NCBI GenBank assembly: GCA_030149965.1
Contig: JASLHB010000018.1
Span: 1-40,765 of the forward strand
Length of the DNA: 40,765 nucleotides
Source of the DNA: Wohlfahrtiimonas sp.
GTDB taxonomy: Bacteria > Pseudomonadota > Gammaproteobacteria > Cardiobacteriales > Wohlfahrtiimonadaceae
Reading direction: 5' to 3'
In this document: positions 33,918 to 40,765 of the stretch, in pieces
Layout: every line of letters starts with the position of its first letter
Position numbering within the stretch: the first letter of the stretch is position 1
Notes under the pieces: model-generated
The model's input: the letters and a program-made list of their open reading frames with translations, nothing else
What the model was told of the DNA's origin: nothing
Database searches by the model: none
Made by a program: the position numbers and the translations under genes

Positions 33918-35009
33918 ATGAAAAAATATATCGGCTTGAGTTTAATGGGAATCATGTTGCAATTTGCTTCTGCTAATGACGCTATTATGAAAGATGCTTA
34001 TCGTAATTATGATGCTAAACAAAAATGTTACATGGGCATTAACAAATCAGAACATGGCATTGATAAATTTTGTATGAAGCTTCATGCCAATGAAACAGTG
34101 GCAAGCGATCGTTTTCCTGATCATTTCAAAACATATTATTTGGCAGTTGGTAATAATGTGGAAGATTCACATGTTTCAGCAGGAAACATTGGCTTAATCA
34201 TCGAAGATAATGGTGAAGGTTATGATAATAATCTAATGGCGCAAGAAAAATATGTGAGTGCAGGTTCATCAGGTTATGCGCCAACAGATTATAAATTTAA
34301 TAAAATCGGCTTTAACAGTTATGGCTTTTTTACTGAAACAGGTTATACAGGGCAAGGCATAACGCAAGGTGGAATGTTAATCATTGGTGATAATGATGGC
34401 AAGATTTTCACAGCCTATATTCCAAGTTTCTTTGATAATAGTGGATTTACTGATGATGAAAATGAGCTTGAATCAATTGGTGCAACATACAAAATTTTGA
34501 AGAATAATCAGCAGAAAATTTATCCGATAGAAATAACTTTTAATGGAAAATATGAAGGCAAAACATATCATCAAAAATCTTATGTTTTACAGTTTGATGA
34601 GCAAAAGCAGAAATATATTATCCCTTCAGGTTATCCATTTGCTGATCCTGATAGTAACAATGAAGTTGTAGATCTGACCATTAATCCTGCTTTTCAGGGC
34701 AAATGGGTGACAGAACCTGTATTGTGCCGTTATCCAACCATTGAACATGATCAACAATATATTTTAACGGTGGATTATCAAGGTTTTGATTTATCTGGTT
34801 GGAATTTCGGTTATACCGGAAAAATAATTAGTGCATCGATGAATACAGAAACATCCTTGAATGCAGATTTTGAATATTCAACGTACTTTGAATCAGAAAC
34901 TTCTCAAGGCGTTGGTGATATTCAGTTTTCTATTCGAGACAAAAATCGTTTGTTATTGGGTGATACGCAATCAGGCATGTTATTCATGCAATGCACTCGC
35001 TTACAATGA
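33918..35009 (+). CDS. Secreted protein downstream of hsdR, sharing a C-terminal domain with the island protein
   Basis: The 363-aa protein begins with a signal peptide (MKKYIGLSLMGIMLQFASAN). The ATG has an excellent AAGGAGA ribosome site 16 bp after hsdR, so it belongs to the operon. The middle (21-250) is not recognised; it is rich in Gly, Asp and aromatic residues, as in beta-rich periplasmic proteins. The C-terminal domain (259-363) starts FQGKWVTEPVLC and ends MQCTRLQ, with C270 and C359 placed to form a disulphide. It aligns with residues 151-253 of the secreted protein beside the island's hsdR. The next gene starts 9 bp on. Confidence 0.78.
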   Translation: MKKYIGLSLMGIMLQFASANDAIMKDAYRNYDAKQKCYMGINKSEHGIDKFCMKLHANETVASDRFPDHFKTYYLAVGNNVEDSHVSAGNIGLIIEDNGEGYDNNLMAQEKYVSAGSSGYAPTDYKFNKIGFNSYGFFTETGYTGQGITQGGMLIIGDNDGKIFTAYIPSFFDNSGFTDDENELESIGATYKILKNNQQKIYPIEITFNGKYEGKTYHQKSYVLQFDEQKQKYIIPSGYPFADPDSNNEVVDLTINPAFQGKWVTEPVLCRYPTIEHDQQYILTVDYQGFDLSGWNFGYTGKIISASMNTETSLNADFEYSTYFESETSQGVGDIQFSIRDKNRLLLGDTQSGMLFMQCTRLQ

Positions 35010-35018
35010 TGGTGAAGC

Positions 35019-36530
35019 ATGATTCCGTTCAATCCTAATATCTTTTTGTATTTCTATATTGCTGAACTGCTGTTATGGATCACGCCATTTTTTATTCTCA
35101 TCACGTTATTAATCATCGCGAATGTTATTTATGTGGCGCGTAAAGAGAAAATATCTGTGTGGCAGCAATTCTTTCAACGAAAGATTCTTGCAGGCATTTC
35201 ACTGGCGATATTTGGATTGACGGTCATGTTATCTGTGATCGCATGTAATACTTTGAGTATAAAAAAAGAGCTGAATCAGCTCTCAGAAAGCTATGATGAA
35301 AGGCAACATTATCAGCAAATGCGTAGAAACTTTGTGTTAGAACATGATCATCAATATGGTGAATTTATCTTTCCAAAAGGCACGTTGATCAATCGTTATG
35401 ATCCCAGTGACAATGGTGAGGAAACTTATCCATTGGTTTTAAGTGGATTCAATCAAGCAAGATTCGCCGAGCCTGTAGAAATCGCAGGTATTATGGCTTC
35501 GGCGATTGATGGTAGCTGGATTGAACTGGCGGAAGATCAAGCAATCGGTCCTGTACATTTTTATTCTTCAAAATTTGGTGAATATGGCGGTTGGATGGTT
35601 GATCCCACAACGCCAACAATCTTCTGCCGAAAAGGTTCTGTAGCGCTGTTTGAAAAGCCATCTGGCCCAAGTTTTAATATGGATGATGAATATTGGTGGA
35701 AAGCTAAAGATGGCGTGGAAGCACACTTTAAACCCTCAGAATGGCAATTTAGATATTGTGATGATTCTCATAAAATTGAAGTATTGCCTGCTTATGGTAC
35801 AGTTGAAGCAATTGCGTTAGAGAAAGCACAAGCGGAAATAAAAGCAGAGGAAGATCGTAAATATCAGTCCATCGTTAAAGATGGCGTTGTGATGGACGCA
35901 GAGCCAATTGAGTTTACGATTAGCTTCTATTTGGAAGGCTTACAGCAATATATGAATGCTAATTATTCAGAAGCTTATCAATCATTCTTGCAAGCTGCAA
36001 AATACAACGAAAAAGGTGCTGATTATTATTTAGGCATCATGAATTATCATGGGCAAGGCACAACTAAAAATAGGGAAGCCGCGCTGGATTGGTTGAATCA
36101 AGCAGTGGAAGCTGGCAATAGCAATGCCGTTGCTAAAATTGGGGAAATCTATTTTGAAGATGCTGAAATGAAGGATTATGATCAAGCGTGGATAATCTTT
36201 AATGAAGCCGCCAAGCAAGGTAATCTCATTGCAGAATTCTATTTGGGTTCAATGTACGCAGAAGGATTAGGCGTAGAGCAAAATTATCCAATCGCGCTGG
36301 AATGGTTTAAAAAGGCAAGTCATCCCATGCATGATGCAGGCATGACAGGCACGCACCATTTGAGCATTCAAGCCATGATTCATATAGCGCGATTGTATGC
36401 TGAAGGATTATTGGGTGAAAAAGATCCCAAAGCAGCAGAACCTTGGTTGGAGAAGGCTTGCCATTTAGATTCAGAAAAAGCATGTGAATTGTTAAAAAAT
36501 ATTCGTAAAAACAATTATAATGGCGCGTAA
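35019..36530 (+). CDS. Membrane-anchored Sel1-repeat protein
   Basis: The 503-aa protein has two N-terminal transmembrane helices (about 9-37 and 53-75). The basic loop between them (VARKEKISVWQQFFQRK) suggests that loop is cytosolic, which puts the rest in the periplasm. A middle domain (about 100-260) contains VHFYSSKFGEYGGWMVDP and is unrecognised. The C-terminal part (about 300-500) has several Sel1-like repeats (ADYYLGIMNYHGQGTTKNREAALDW; AEFYLGSMYAEGLGVEQNYP), which bind partner proteins. It starts 9 bp after the secreted-protein gene, so the two probably act together in the cell envelope. Confidence 0.78.
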   Translation: MIPFNPNIFLYFYIAELLLWITPFFILITLLIIANVIYVARKEKISVWQQFFQRKILAGISLAIFGLTVMLSVIACNTLSIKKELNQLSESYDERQHYQQMRRNFVLEHDHQYGEFIFPKGTLINRYDPSDNGEETYPLVLSGFNQARFAEPVEIAGIMASAIDGSWIELAEDQAIGPVHFYSSKFGEYGGWMVDPTTPTIFCRKGSVALFEKPSGPSFNMDDEYWWKAKDGVEAHFKPSEWQFRYCDDSHKIEVLPAYGTVEAIALEKAQAEIKAEEDRKYQSIVKDGVVMDAEPIEFTISFYLEGLQQYMNANYSEAYQSFLQAAKYNEKGADYYLGIMNYHGQGTTKNREAALDWLNQAVEAGNSNAVAKIGEIYFEDAEMKDYDQAWIIFNEAAKQGNLIAEFYLGSMYAEGLGVEQNYPIALEWFKKASHPMHDAGMTGTHHLSIQAMIHIARLYAEGLLGEKDPKAAEPWLEKACHLDSEKACELLKNIRKNNYNGA

Positions 36531-36565
36531 AGCACAGTAATTTTACGTAGTAAATTAAGGATAGT

Positions 36566-37315
36566 ATGAGTAAGAAGCGATTATCAAAAGGAATAATAAT
36601 TCCAGACAAAGATAAAAAAGTTGTTGAGGTATTATTAGGCTTGAGCAGTGATGCTTCAGATGATGAGTTTGTGATTGCGTTTAGACAAAAGTACCCAGAA
36701 GATTGGAAGCGCGTAGAAGCTCGCTACAATGAATATGAAAGTCTAGCCAAAAAAGGTAATGTGCCGCCAATGGCGAAACCTTATCTATATGTATTGAATG
36801 CAGGTCAAGGCATTCGTGCACGTTATAAAAAAGGTGAGAATCTAGCAGAAGTATTGCAAACAATGAATGCGCCAAAGCCTAAGTTCATTGAAGGCATTCC
36901 GCAAGATTTAGAAGCTTTGTTGAAAAAATTGCATGATAAAGGTAGTTACGAAAAAAGAATCGATGCGATTAAAAAATTGGGTAAATATAAGTGCAAAGAA
37001 GTGATTGATGAGTTTTTAGCCATCATGAAAACAGATCCAGTGACAGATGTGCGCAATGCTGCATATTCATGTTTGATTGTCTTTGGATACGATATTAGTC
37101 GCCCAAGAAAAGCACCAATGTATGTGGACAAAGATTTAAAAGAAAAATTGATCGAAGTGGCAAGTTCTTTGCATGAAGATTTCTCTTATGATCGTTTTGA
37201 ATCGAAATTCCGTAGCATTTATCCTGAAGAATTTGATCTTCATAAATACAATAAGAATGTATTGTTTAAAGGTTGGTTAATACAACAAATTAAGCAATTA
37301 CCGAAGCAATATTAG
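36566..37315 (+). CDS. HEAT-like repeat protein, function unknown
   Basis: The 249-aa, basic protein has a central HEAT-like repeat region (YEKRIDAIKKLGKYKCKEVIDEFL, then DPVTDVRNAAYSCLIVFG). A similar motif occurs at each end: DDEFVIAFRQKYPEDWKRVEARYNEYE near residue 32 and YDRFESKFRSIYPEEFDLHKYNK near 209, suggesting an internal duplication. No signal peptide is visible, so it is probably cytosolic. It is the last gene before a strong terminator and follows the Sel1 gene by 35 bp, so it is likely the sixth gene of the hsd operon. No enzymatic motif is seen. Confidence 0.7.
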   Translation: MSKKRLSKGIIIPDKDKKVVEVLLGLSSDASDDEFVIAFRQKYPEDWKRVEARYNEYESLAKKGNVPPMAKPYLYVLNAGQGIRARYKKGENLAEVLQTMNAPKPKFIEGIPQDLEALLKKLHDKGSYEKRIDAIKKLGKYKCKEVIDEFLAIMKTDPVTDVRNAAYSCLIVFGYDISRPRKAPMYVDKDLKEKLIEVASSLHEDFSYDRFESKFRSIYPEEFDLHKYNKNVLFKGWLIQQIKQLPKQY

Positions 37316-37329
37316 TCAATTAGACAATA

Positions 37330-37355
37330 AAAAGCCCCTTTGATTAGGGGCTTTT
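37330..37355. terminator. Bidirectional rho-independent terminator
   Basis: AAAAGCCCC (37330-37338) pairs with GGGGCTTTT (37347-37355) around an 8-nt loop, between the rightward hsd operon and the leftward flavin reductase gene. Confidence 0.85.
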
Positions 37356-37369
37356 ACATGCAGGATTGA

Positions 37370-37873
37370 TCACCAATCTGTCAGTGTGATTTGTGGTTCA
37401 CCAACATTGTGATAAGCGCGATTAAAATAAACTAAGCCTTGATTGTGTTGGCTTTGTTGCAGTGCCACAATGCGGCAAATGAAAATTGTATGTGTACCAA
37501 TCTCTTGGATCTGTTCGATCTCACAATCAAAACTCACCAATGCATCTTCTAAAACAGGTGCACCAGTTTCTAATTTCGTCCAATGACCATGTTCAAAACG
37601 CTCTTCAGGTGACATTTTTGAGGAAAATACTTTAGATATTTCTTGATGATGGGAACCTAATACATTCACCGTTAAAATCTTATTCTGAATGAAATGATCA
37701 TGGGAACTAGAAGATCTATTCATACAAACCAATAAGGTTGGTGGTGCATCAGTGACACTGCATACAGCTGATGCTGTAAAACCATGTCGACCAGCTTCTC
37801 CTGTTGTCGTGACGACATTAACCGCACCTGTTAACAAAGACATCGCATTTCTAAAGTCTGCTACTTCAATCAT
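37370..37873 (-). CDS. Flavin reductase (FMN-binding split-barrel family)
   Basis: The 167-aa protein matches the small NAD(P)H:flavin reductases that feed reduced flavin to oxygenases. It has an N-terminal MSLLTGAVNVVTT segment, GFTASAVCSVTDAPPTLLVCMNRSS for FMN binding, and a C-terminal VYFNRAYH. It lies 100 bp downstream of the methionine synthase gene and on the same strand. In Acinetobacter, as I recall, a flavin reductase also accompanies mesD and mesX. MesD activity needs oxygen, so a supply of reduced flavin to MesX is a reasonable inference, not shown here. Confidence 0.85.
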   Translation of the reverse strand: MIEVADFRNAMSLLTGAVNVVTTTGEAGRHGFTASAVCSVTDAPPTLLVCMNRSSSSHDHFIQNKILTVNVLGSHHQEISKVFSSKMSPEERFEHGHWTKLETGAPVLEDALVSFDCEIEQIQEIGTHTIFICRIVALQQSQHNQGLVYFNRAYHNVGEPQITLTDW

Positions 37874-37972
37874 TGCTTTTTCCTAAATTGGTCCATAGTT
37901 TTCTTCCTAATGTTTAACTATAGCATGCCATTCTATCAAATGAGTTTATAACTTGAATAAGAGCTAGTTGCA

Positions 37973-38995
37973 TTAGAGTTCTTGTCGAACAATTGCAGCA
38001 CCTGCACTGAGCGCTTTTAATTTGCCTCTCGCAACATGGCGAGATAATGGCGCCATGCCACAATTCGTTGAAGGATATAATTTATCAGCATCCACAAACT
38101 GTAATGCTTTACGCAATGTTGCAGCAACTTCATCTGCTGTTTCGATGGCATTGGTTGCCACATCAATTGCGCCCACCATCACTTTTTTACCACGAATGAG
38201 TTCGATTAAATCCATTGGCACGTGAGAATTTTGGCATTCAAGCGATACGATATCAATGTTGGACTTTTGCAGTTTAGGGAAAGCTTCTTCATATTGGCGC
38301 CATTCTGAGCCTAAAGTTTTTTTCCAATCTGTATTGGCTTTAATGCCATAGCCATAACAAATATGCACAGCAGTTTCACATTTTAAGCCTTCAATCGCAC
38401 GTTCTAATGTTGCAACGCCCCAATCATTCACTTCATCAAAGAATACATTGAATGCTGGTTCATCAAATTGAATGATATCAACGCCTGCAGCTTCCAATTC
38501 CAATGCTTCTTGATTCAGGATTTTGGCAAATTCCCAAGCTAATTTTTCACGGCTTTTATAATGGGCATCATAGAGCGTATCGATCATTGTCATTGGGCCT
38601 GGTAAAGCCCATTTGATTGGTTTGTCTGTATGTGCACGCAAGAATTTAGCATCTTCCACAAACACAGGTTTTTGGCGTTCTACAGCGCTCACAACAGTTG
38701 GCACGCTTGCATCGTAGCGATTACGAATACGCACAGTTTCACGTTTTTCAAAATCAACACCACTGAGATGTTCAATGAATGTTGTCACAAAATGTTGGCG
38801 CGTTTGTTCGCCATCGCTCACGATATCAATACCTGCATGGAGTTGATCTTGTAGAGAAACAAGTAGAGCATCTTGCTTTGCTTCTAATAATGCATCGCCT
38901 TCTAATTTCCAAGGTGACCAAAGTTTTTCAGGTTCTGCCAACCAAGATGGTTTAGGTAAGCTGCCAGCAGTTGAAGTAGGTAATAAAATTTTCAT
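37973..38995 (-). CDS. mesD: Core methionine synthase MesD (folate-independent MetE-like)
   Basis: The enzyme methylates homocysteine to methionine. It has only the C-terminal catalytic half of MetE (340 aa) and lacks the N-terminal folate-binding half. The zinc ligands of the MetE family are present: H211 and C213 in AVHICYGYG, E253 in SLEC and C312 in STNCGMAPL. MesD-type enzymes are known to need MesX and oxygen, with an unidentified methyl donor. I chose the ATG at 38995 (MKILLPTSTAGSLPKPSW), the usual family start; a longer frame to 39073 would run into mesX. The gene follows mesX by 53 bp. Confidence 0.88.
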   Translation of the reverse strand: MKILLPTSTAGSLPKPSWLAEPEKLWSPWKLEGDALLEAKQDALLVSLQDQLHAGIDIVSDGEQTRQHFVTTFIEHLSGVDFEKRETVRIRNRYDASVPTVVSAVERQKPVFVEDAKFLRAHTDKPIKWALPGPMTMIDTLYDAHYKSREKLAWEFAKILNQEALELEAAGVDIIQFDEPAFNVFFDEVNDWGVATLERAIEGLKCETAVHICYGYGIKANTDWKKTLGSEWRQYEEAFPKLQKSNIDIVSLECQNSHVPMDLIELIRGKKVMVGAIDVATNAIETADEVAATLRKALQFVDADKLYPSTNCGMAPLSRHVARGKLKALSAGAAIVRQEL

Positions 38996-39048
38996 AATCA
39001 ATAAACCTTGTATTGTAATTTTAATATTTTTAGATGATTCGGCTATTA

Positions 39049-40026
39049 TTACAGCGCGTAATTTGCTGCCCATTGTTCAAGAATATTTTTGTAGGGTTGA
39101 ATGAAATGCTCTTCAGTAAATTTACCTTGTTTAACTGCTAATTGACTGCGTTCTTCGCGGTCATAAACAATTCTTGTCAATGAATAATCTTGGTATTTCA
39201 AGCTTGGCTGATAGCATTGACCTGCCACAGAATTCGCATTGTAGATTTCAGGGCGATAAATTTTTTGGAAACTTTCCATTGTGCTGATGGCGCTGATCAA
39301 TTCTAGGTTTGTATAGTCACTGATCAAATCACCTGAGAAGTAAAAAGCAAGCGGTGCGGCGCTGTTTTTCGGCATAAAATAACGAACCTGCAAACCCATT
39401 TTGCTGAAATATTCATCTGTGAGTGAATATTCATCCTGCTGATATTCAACGCCCAAAATAGGGTGATGATTTTCAGTGCGATGATAAGTTTTAGTGGTGG
39501 AAACACTCAAACAAATGACAGGTTGTTTATTGAAATTTGCTTTGTATTCTTCAGAATTCACGAAATATTTGAAAAGTTTGCCATGTAATTCACCAAAGTT
39601 CTCTGGTGCGCTGAATGTTGTTTGATTTTTTGCATGTTCAACCAATAATACGCTGAAATCATAATCGCGAACATAAGAAGAAAAACTATTACCAACCATG
39701 CCAGCGATTCGTTCATTATTTTTGTGGTCCACAATTGTTGTTTTCAAAACTTCAATCGTTGGGAATGTATTGCCTTTACCTTCGACATCAATATCCACAG
39801 AGACAATTTCAATTTCAATAGAGTAACGATCACCTTTTGCATTATCCCAATCAGCCAATGCATTGAAACGATTGTTAATCATTTTCAAAGTATTGCGTAA
39901 ATTTTCTTGGCGACTTTCGCCTCTAGCTAGGTTGGCAAAATTGGTAGTTAAGCGTGTATTGTTAGAAGGGTGATAATTCTCATCGAAACGAATACTTTGT
40001 ATAGAACATCTAAAATCCTGACTCAT
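39049..40026 (-). CDS. mesX: MesX (DUF1852), partner of methionine synthase MesD
   Basis: The 325-aa protein matches the DUF1852 family from its start (FRCSIQSIRFDENYHPSNNTRLTTNFANLARGESRQ). Genetic work on MesD-type methionine synthases showed that this partner is required together with oxygen, and it has been proposed to be an oxygenase that provides the methyl group. It is the first gene of the leftward mesX-mesD-flavin reductase set. The start has AAGG about 10 nt upstream. I see no cofactor motif I can name with confidence. Confidence 0.88.
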   Translation of the reverse strand: MSQDFRCSIQSIRFDENYHPSNNTRLTTNFANLARGESRQENLRNTLKMINNRFNALADWDNAKGDRYSIEIEIVSVDIDVEGKGNTFPTIEVLKTTIVDHKNNERIAGMVGNSFSSYVRDYDFSVLLVEHAKNQTTFSAPENFGELHGKLFKYFVNSEEYKANFNKQPVICLSVSTTKTYHRTENHHPILGVEYQQDEYSLTDEYFSKMGLQVRYFMPKNSAAPLAFYFSGDLISDYTNLELISAISTMESFQKIYRPEIYNANSVAGQCYQPSLKYQDYSLTRIVYDREERSQLAVKQGKFTEEHFIQPYKNILEQWAANYAL

Positions 40027-40369
40027 GGTGGTTTAACCTTTTTATTTATAATATAAAACATATATGTATTTATACTGAAGCCATTACATGAATAATAATG
40101 ATTTGATTTCATATAAACATGATTAAAATTCATGGATTGGAAATTATAAATGTATATAGCGTTATTTTTCATGAATATAACGCCCGCTTCAAAATATTAA
40201 AGATAATATTATGTGAGTTAATCCATATATCTCTATGAATAATGGATGCTCGATGATTGTGATGGAGCATGGCACGCAAAAGGCTGATTTAAGTCATTAT
40301 TTTTTATCGATATATTTTTTAAATGGGTTTTAGAGCCCCCCGGGCCGAAAAATGTTTTTTTTAATTGAA
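40027..40369. other. Divergent AT-rich intergenic region, mesX / dat
   Basis: No gene is seen. One short hairpin (ATGCTC at 40246-40251 with GAGCAT at 40265-40270) is visible. No MetJ-type or SAM-riboswitch pattern was recognised for mesX. A GC-rich run (GAGCCCCCCGGGCC) at 40334-40347 precedes the dat leader. Confidence 0.5.
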
Positions 40370-40467
40370 AAGTCTGTATTATCCGATTTCTTGGTTGTGA
40401 TGGACAAACACGTCATCCACCAAGTTATATAAAGCACCGAGTCAAAGGACCGCAAGTCACCAGACTT
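40370..40467 (+). promoter_or_regulatory. Structured leader RNA of dat (candidate cis-regulatory RNA)
   Basis: AAGTCTG (40370-40376) pairs perfectly with CAGACTT (40461-40467) and closes a ~98-nt domain. Inside, CTTGGT (40390-40395) pairs with ACCAAG (40419-40424), continued by GATG (40399-40402) with CATC (40414-40417). A small GAC/GTC stem (40448-40450 with 40456-40458) loops out CGCAA. The domain ends 38 nt before the dat start. A candidate RNA class named DABA-DC-AT has been reported upstream of diaminobutyrate aminotransferase and decarboxylase genes; this may be an example, but I could not compare sequences. Confidence 0.6.
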
Positions 40468-40505
40468 ATTTTCTTTCAAAACCCTATCAGAGATGGTAAT
40501 TCGAT

Positions 40506-40765
40506 ATGAGCGTTTTTTCTGTAAACCCTGCCACTAATCCTTCTAACGAATACTATTTGGCTCGCCAAAGTCAGATGGAATCAAATGTTCGTAGTTATCC
40601 ACGGAAATTACCGTTGGTTATAGCAGAAGCCTTAGGTTGTTGGGTTACCGATGTGGAAGGTACTAAGTACCTAGATTGTTTAGCTGGGGCAGGAACATTG
40701 GCATTAGGCCATAATCATCCTGTGGTTATTAAAAGTATCCAAGATACTTTAACAAGTGGTTTGCC
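40506..40765 (+). CDS. dat: Diaminobutyrate-2-oxoglutarate aminotransferase, 3' end outside window
   Basis: The visible 86 codons read as the N-terminus of an Acinetobacter-type Dat, including NEYYLARQSQMESNVRSYPR and CLAGAGTLALGHNHP, typical of class III PLP-dependent aminotransferases. The enzyme makes L-2,4-diaminobutyrate from aspartate semialdehyde; with diaminobutyrate decarboxylase (expected downstream, not visible) it leads to 1,3-diaminopropane. The ATG at 40506 follows GAGATGG. It is probably controlled by the structured leader upstream. Confidence 0.9.
   Translation, partial: MSVFSVNPATNPSNEYYLARQSQMESNVRSYPRKLPLVIAEALGCWVTDVEGTKYLDCLAGAGTLALGHNHPVVIKSIQDTLTSGL

Noticed and set aside
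37330..37355. GCCCC hairpin as a REP element shared with the one at 3845-3869
   Set aside because: The two share only the short GCCCC/GGGGC stem common in terminators; the flanks and loops differ.
38996..39073. Longer N-terminus for MesD starting at 39073
   Set aside because: It would overlap mesX and add 26 residues not seen in the family; the ATG at 38995 begins the conserved MKILLPTSTAGSLP segment.

Overview
The window is AT-rich bacterial chromosome from a gammaproteobacterium, most likely an Acinetobacter-like member of the Moraxellaceae. The main pointers are the partial diaminobutyrate aminotransferase at the right edge, whose N-terminus closely resembles Acinetobacter Dat as I recall it; the MesX-MesD-flavin reductase methionine cluster, also known from Acinetobacter; and a gammaproteobacterial tmRNA with the tag ANDNNYALAA. 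The genus call comes from memory, not a search.

Positions 312-24046 form a ~23.7 kb genomic island inserted in the 3' end of ssrA (tmRNA). A 15-bp repeat of the tmRNA 3' end (312-326 and 24032-24046) bounds it, and each copy is followed by a similar hairpin terminator. From left to right the island carries two tandem P4-type integrases, a Fic protein, a leftward primase/helicase with a small HTH gene, an XRE repressor and a zinc-ribbon membrane protein. Next comes a conjugation module with the RP4 Tra1 layout: traL and traK leftward, an RP4-like oriT, then traJ rightward, with no relaxase or mating-pair genes. After that come a leftward type I restriction-modification (R-M) system (hsdM, hsdS, hsdR) followed by a secreted protein, an integrase remnant, an inverted-repeat-bounded array of TTCTAAC motifs, and a three-gene ABC-three-component (Lamassu/DdmABC-like) operon. 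I read it as a defence-bearing mobilizable island that supplies its own oriT and relaxosome accessory proteins and borrows a relaxase and type IV secretion machine from a helper.

Positions 24047-37355 hold a second Fic gene, a DNA photolyase, an unknown zinc-ribbon protein and a second, unrelated type I R-M operon (hsdM-hsdS-hsdR). That operon appears to continue into three more genes: a secreted protein, a membrane-anchored Sel1-repeat protein and a HEAT-like protein. The secreted protein shares a C-terminal domain with the one beside the island's hsdR, so the same type of exported domain lies just downstream of hsdR at two different R-M loci.

Positions 37370-40765 look like core chromosome: an FMN-type flavin reductase, the folate-independent methionine synthase MesD with its partner MesX (all leftward), and then dat (rightward, cut by the window edge) behind a leader that can fold into a closed multi-stem RNA.
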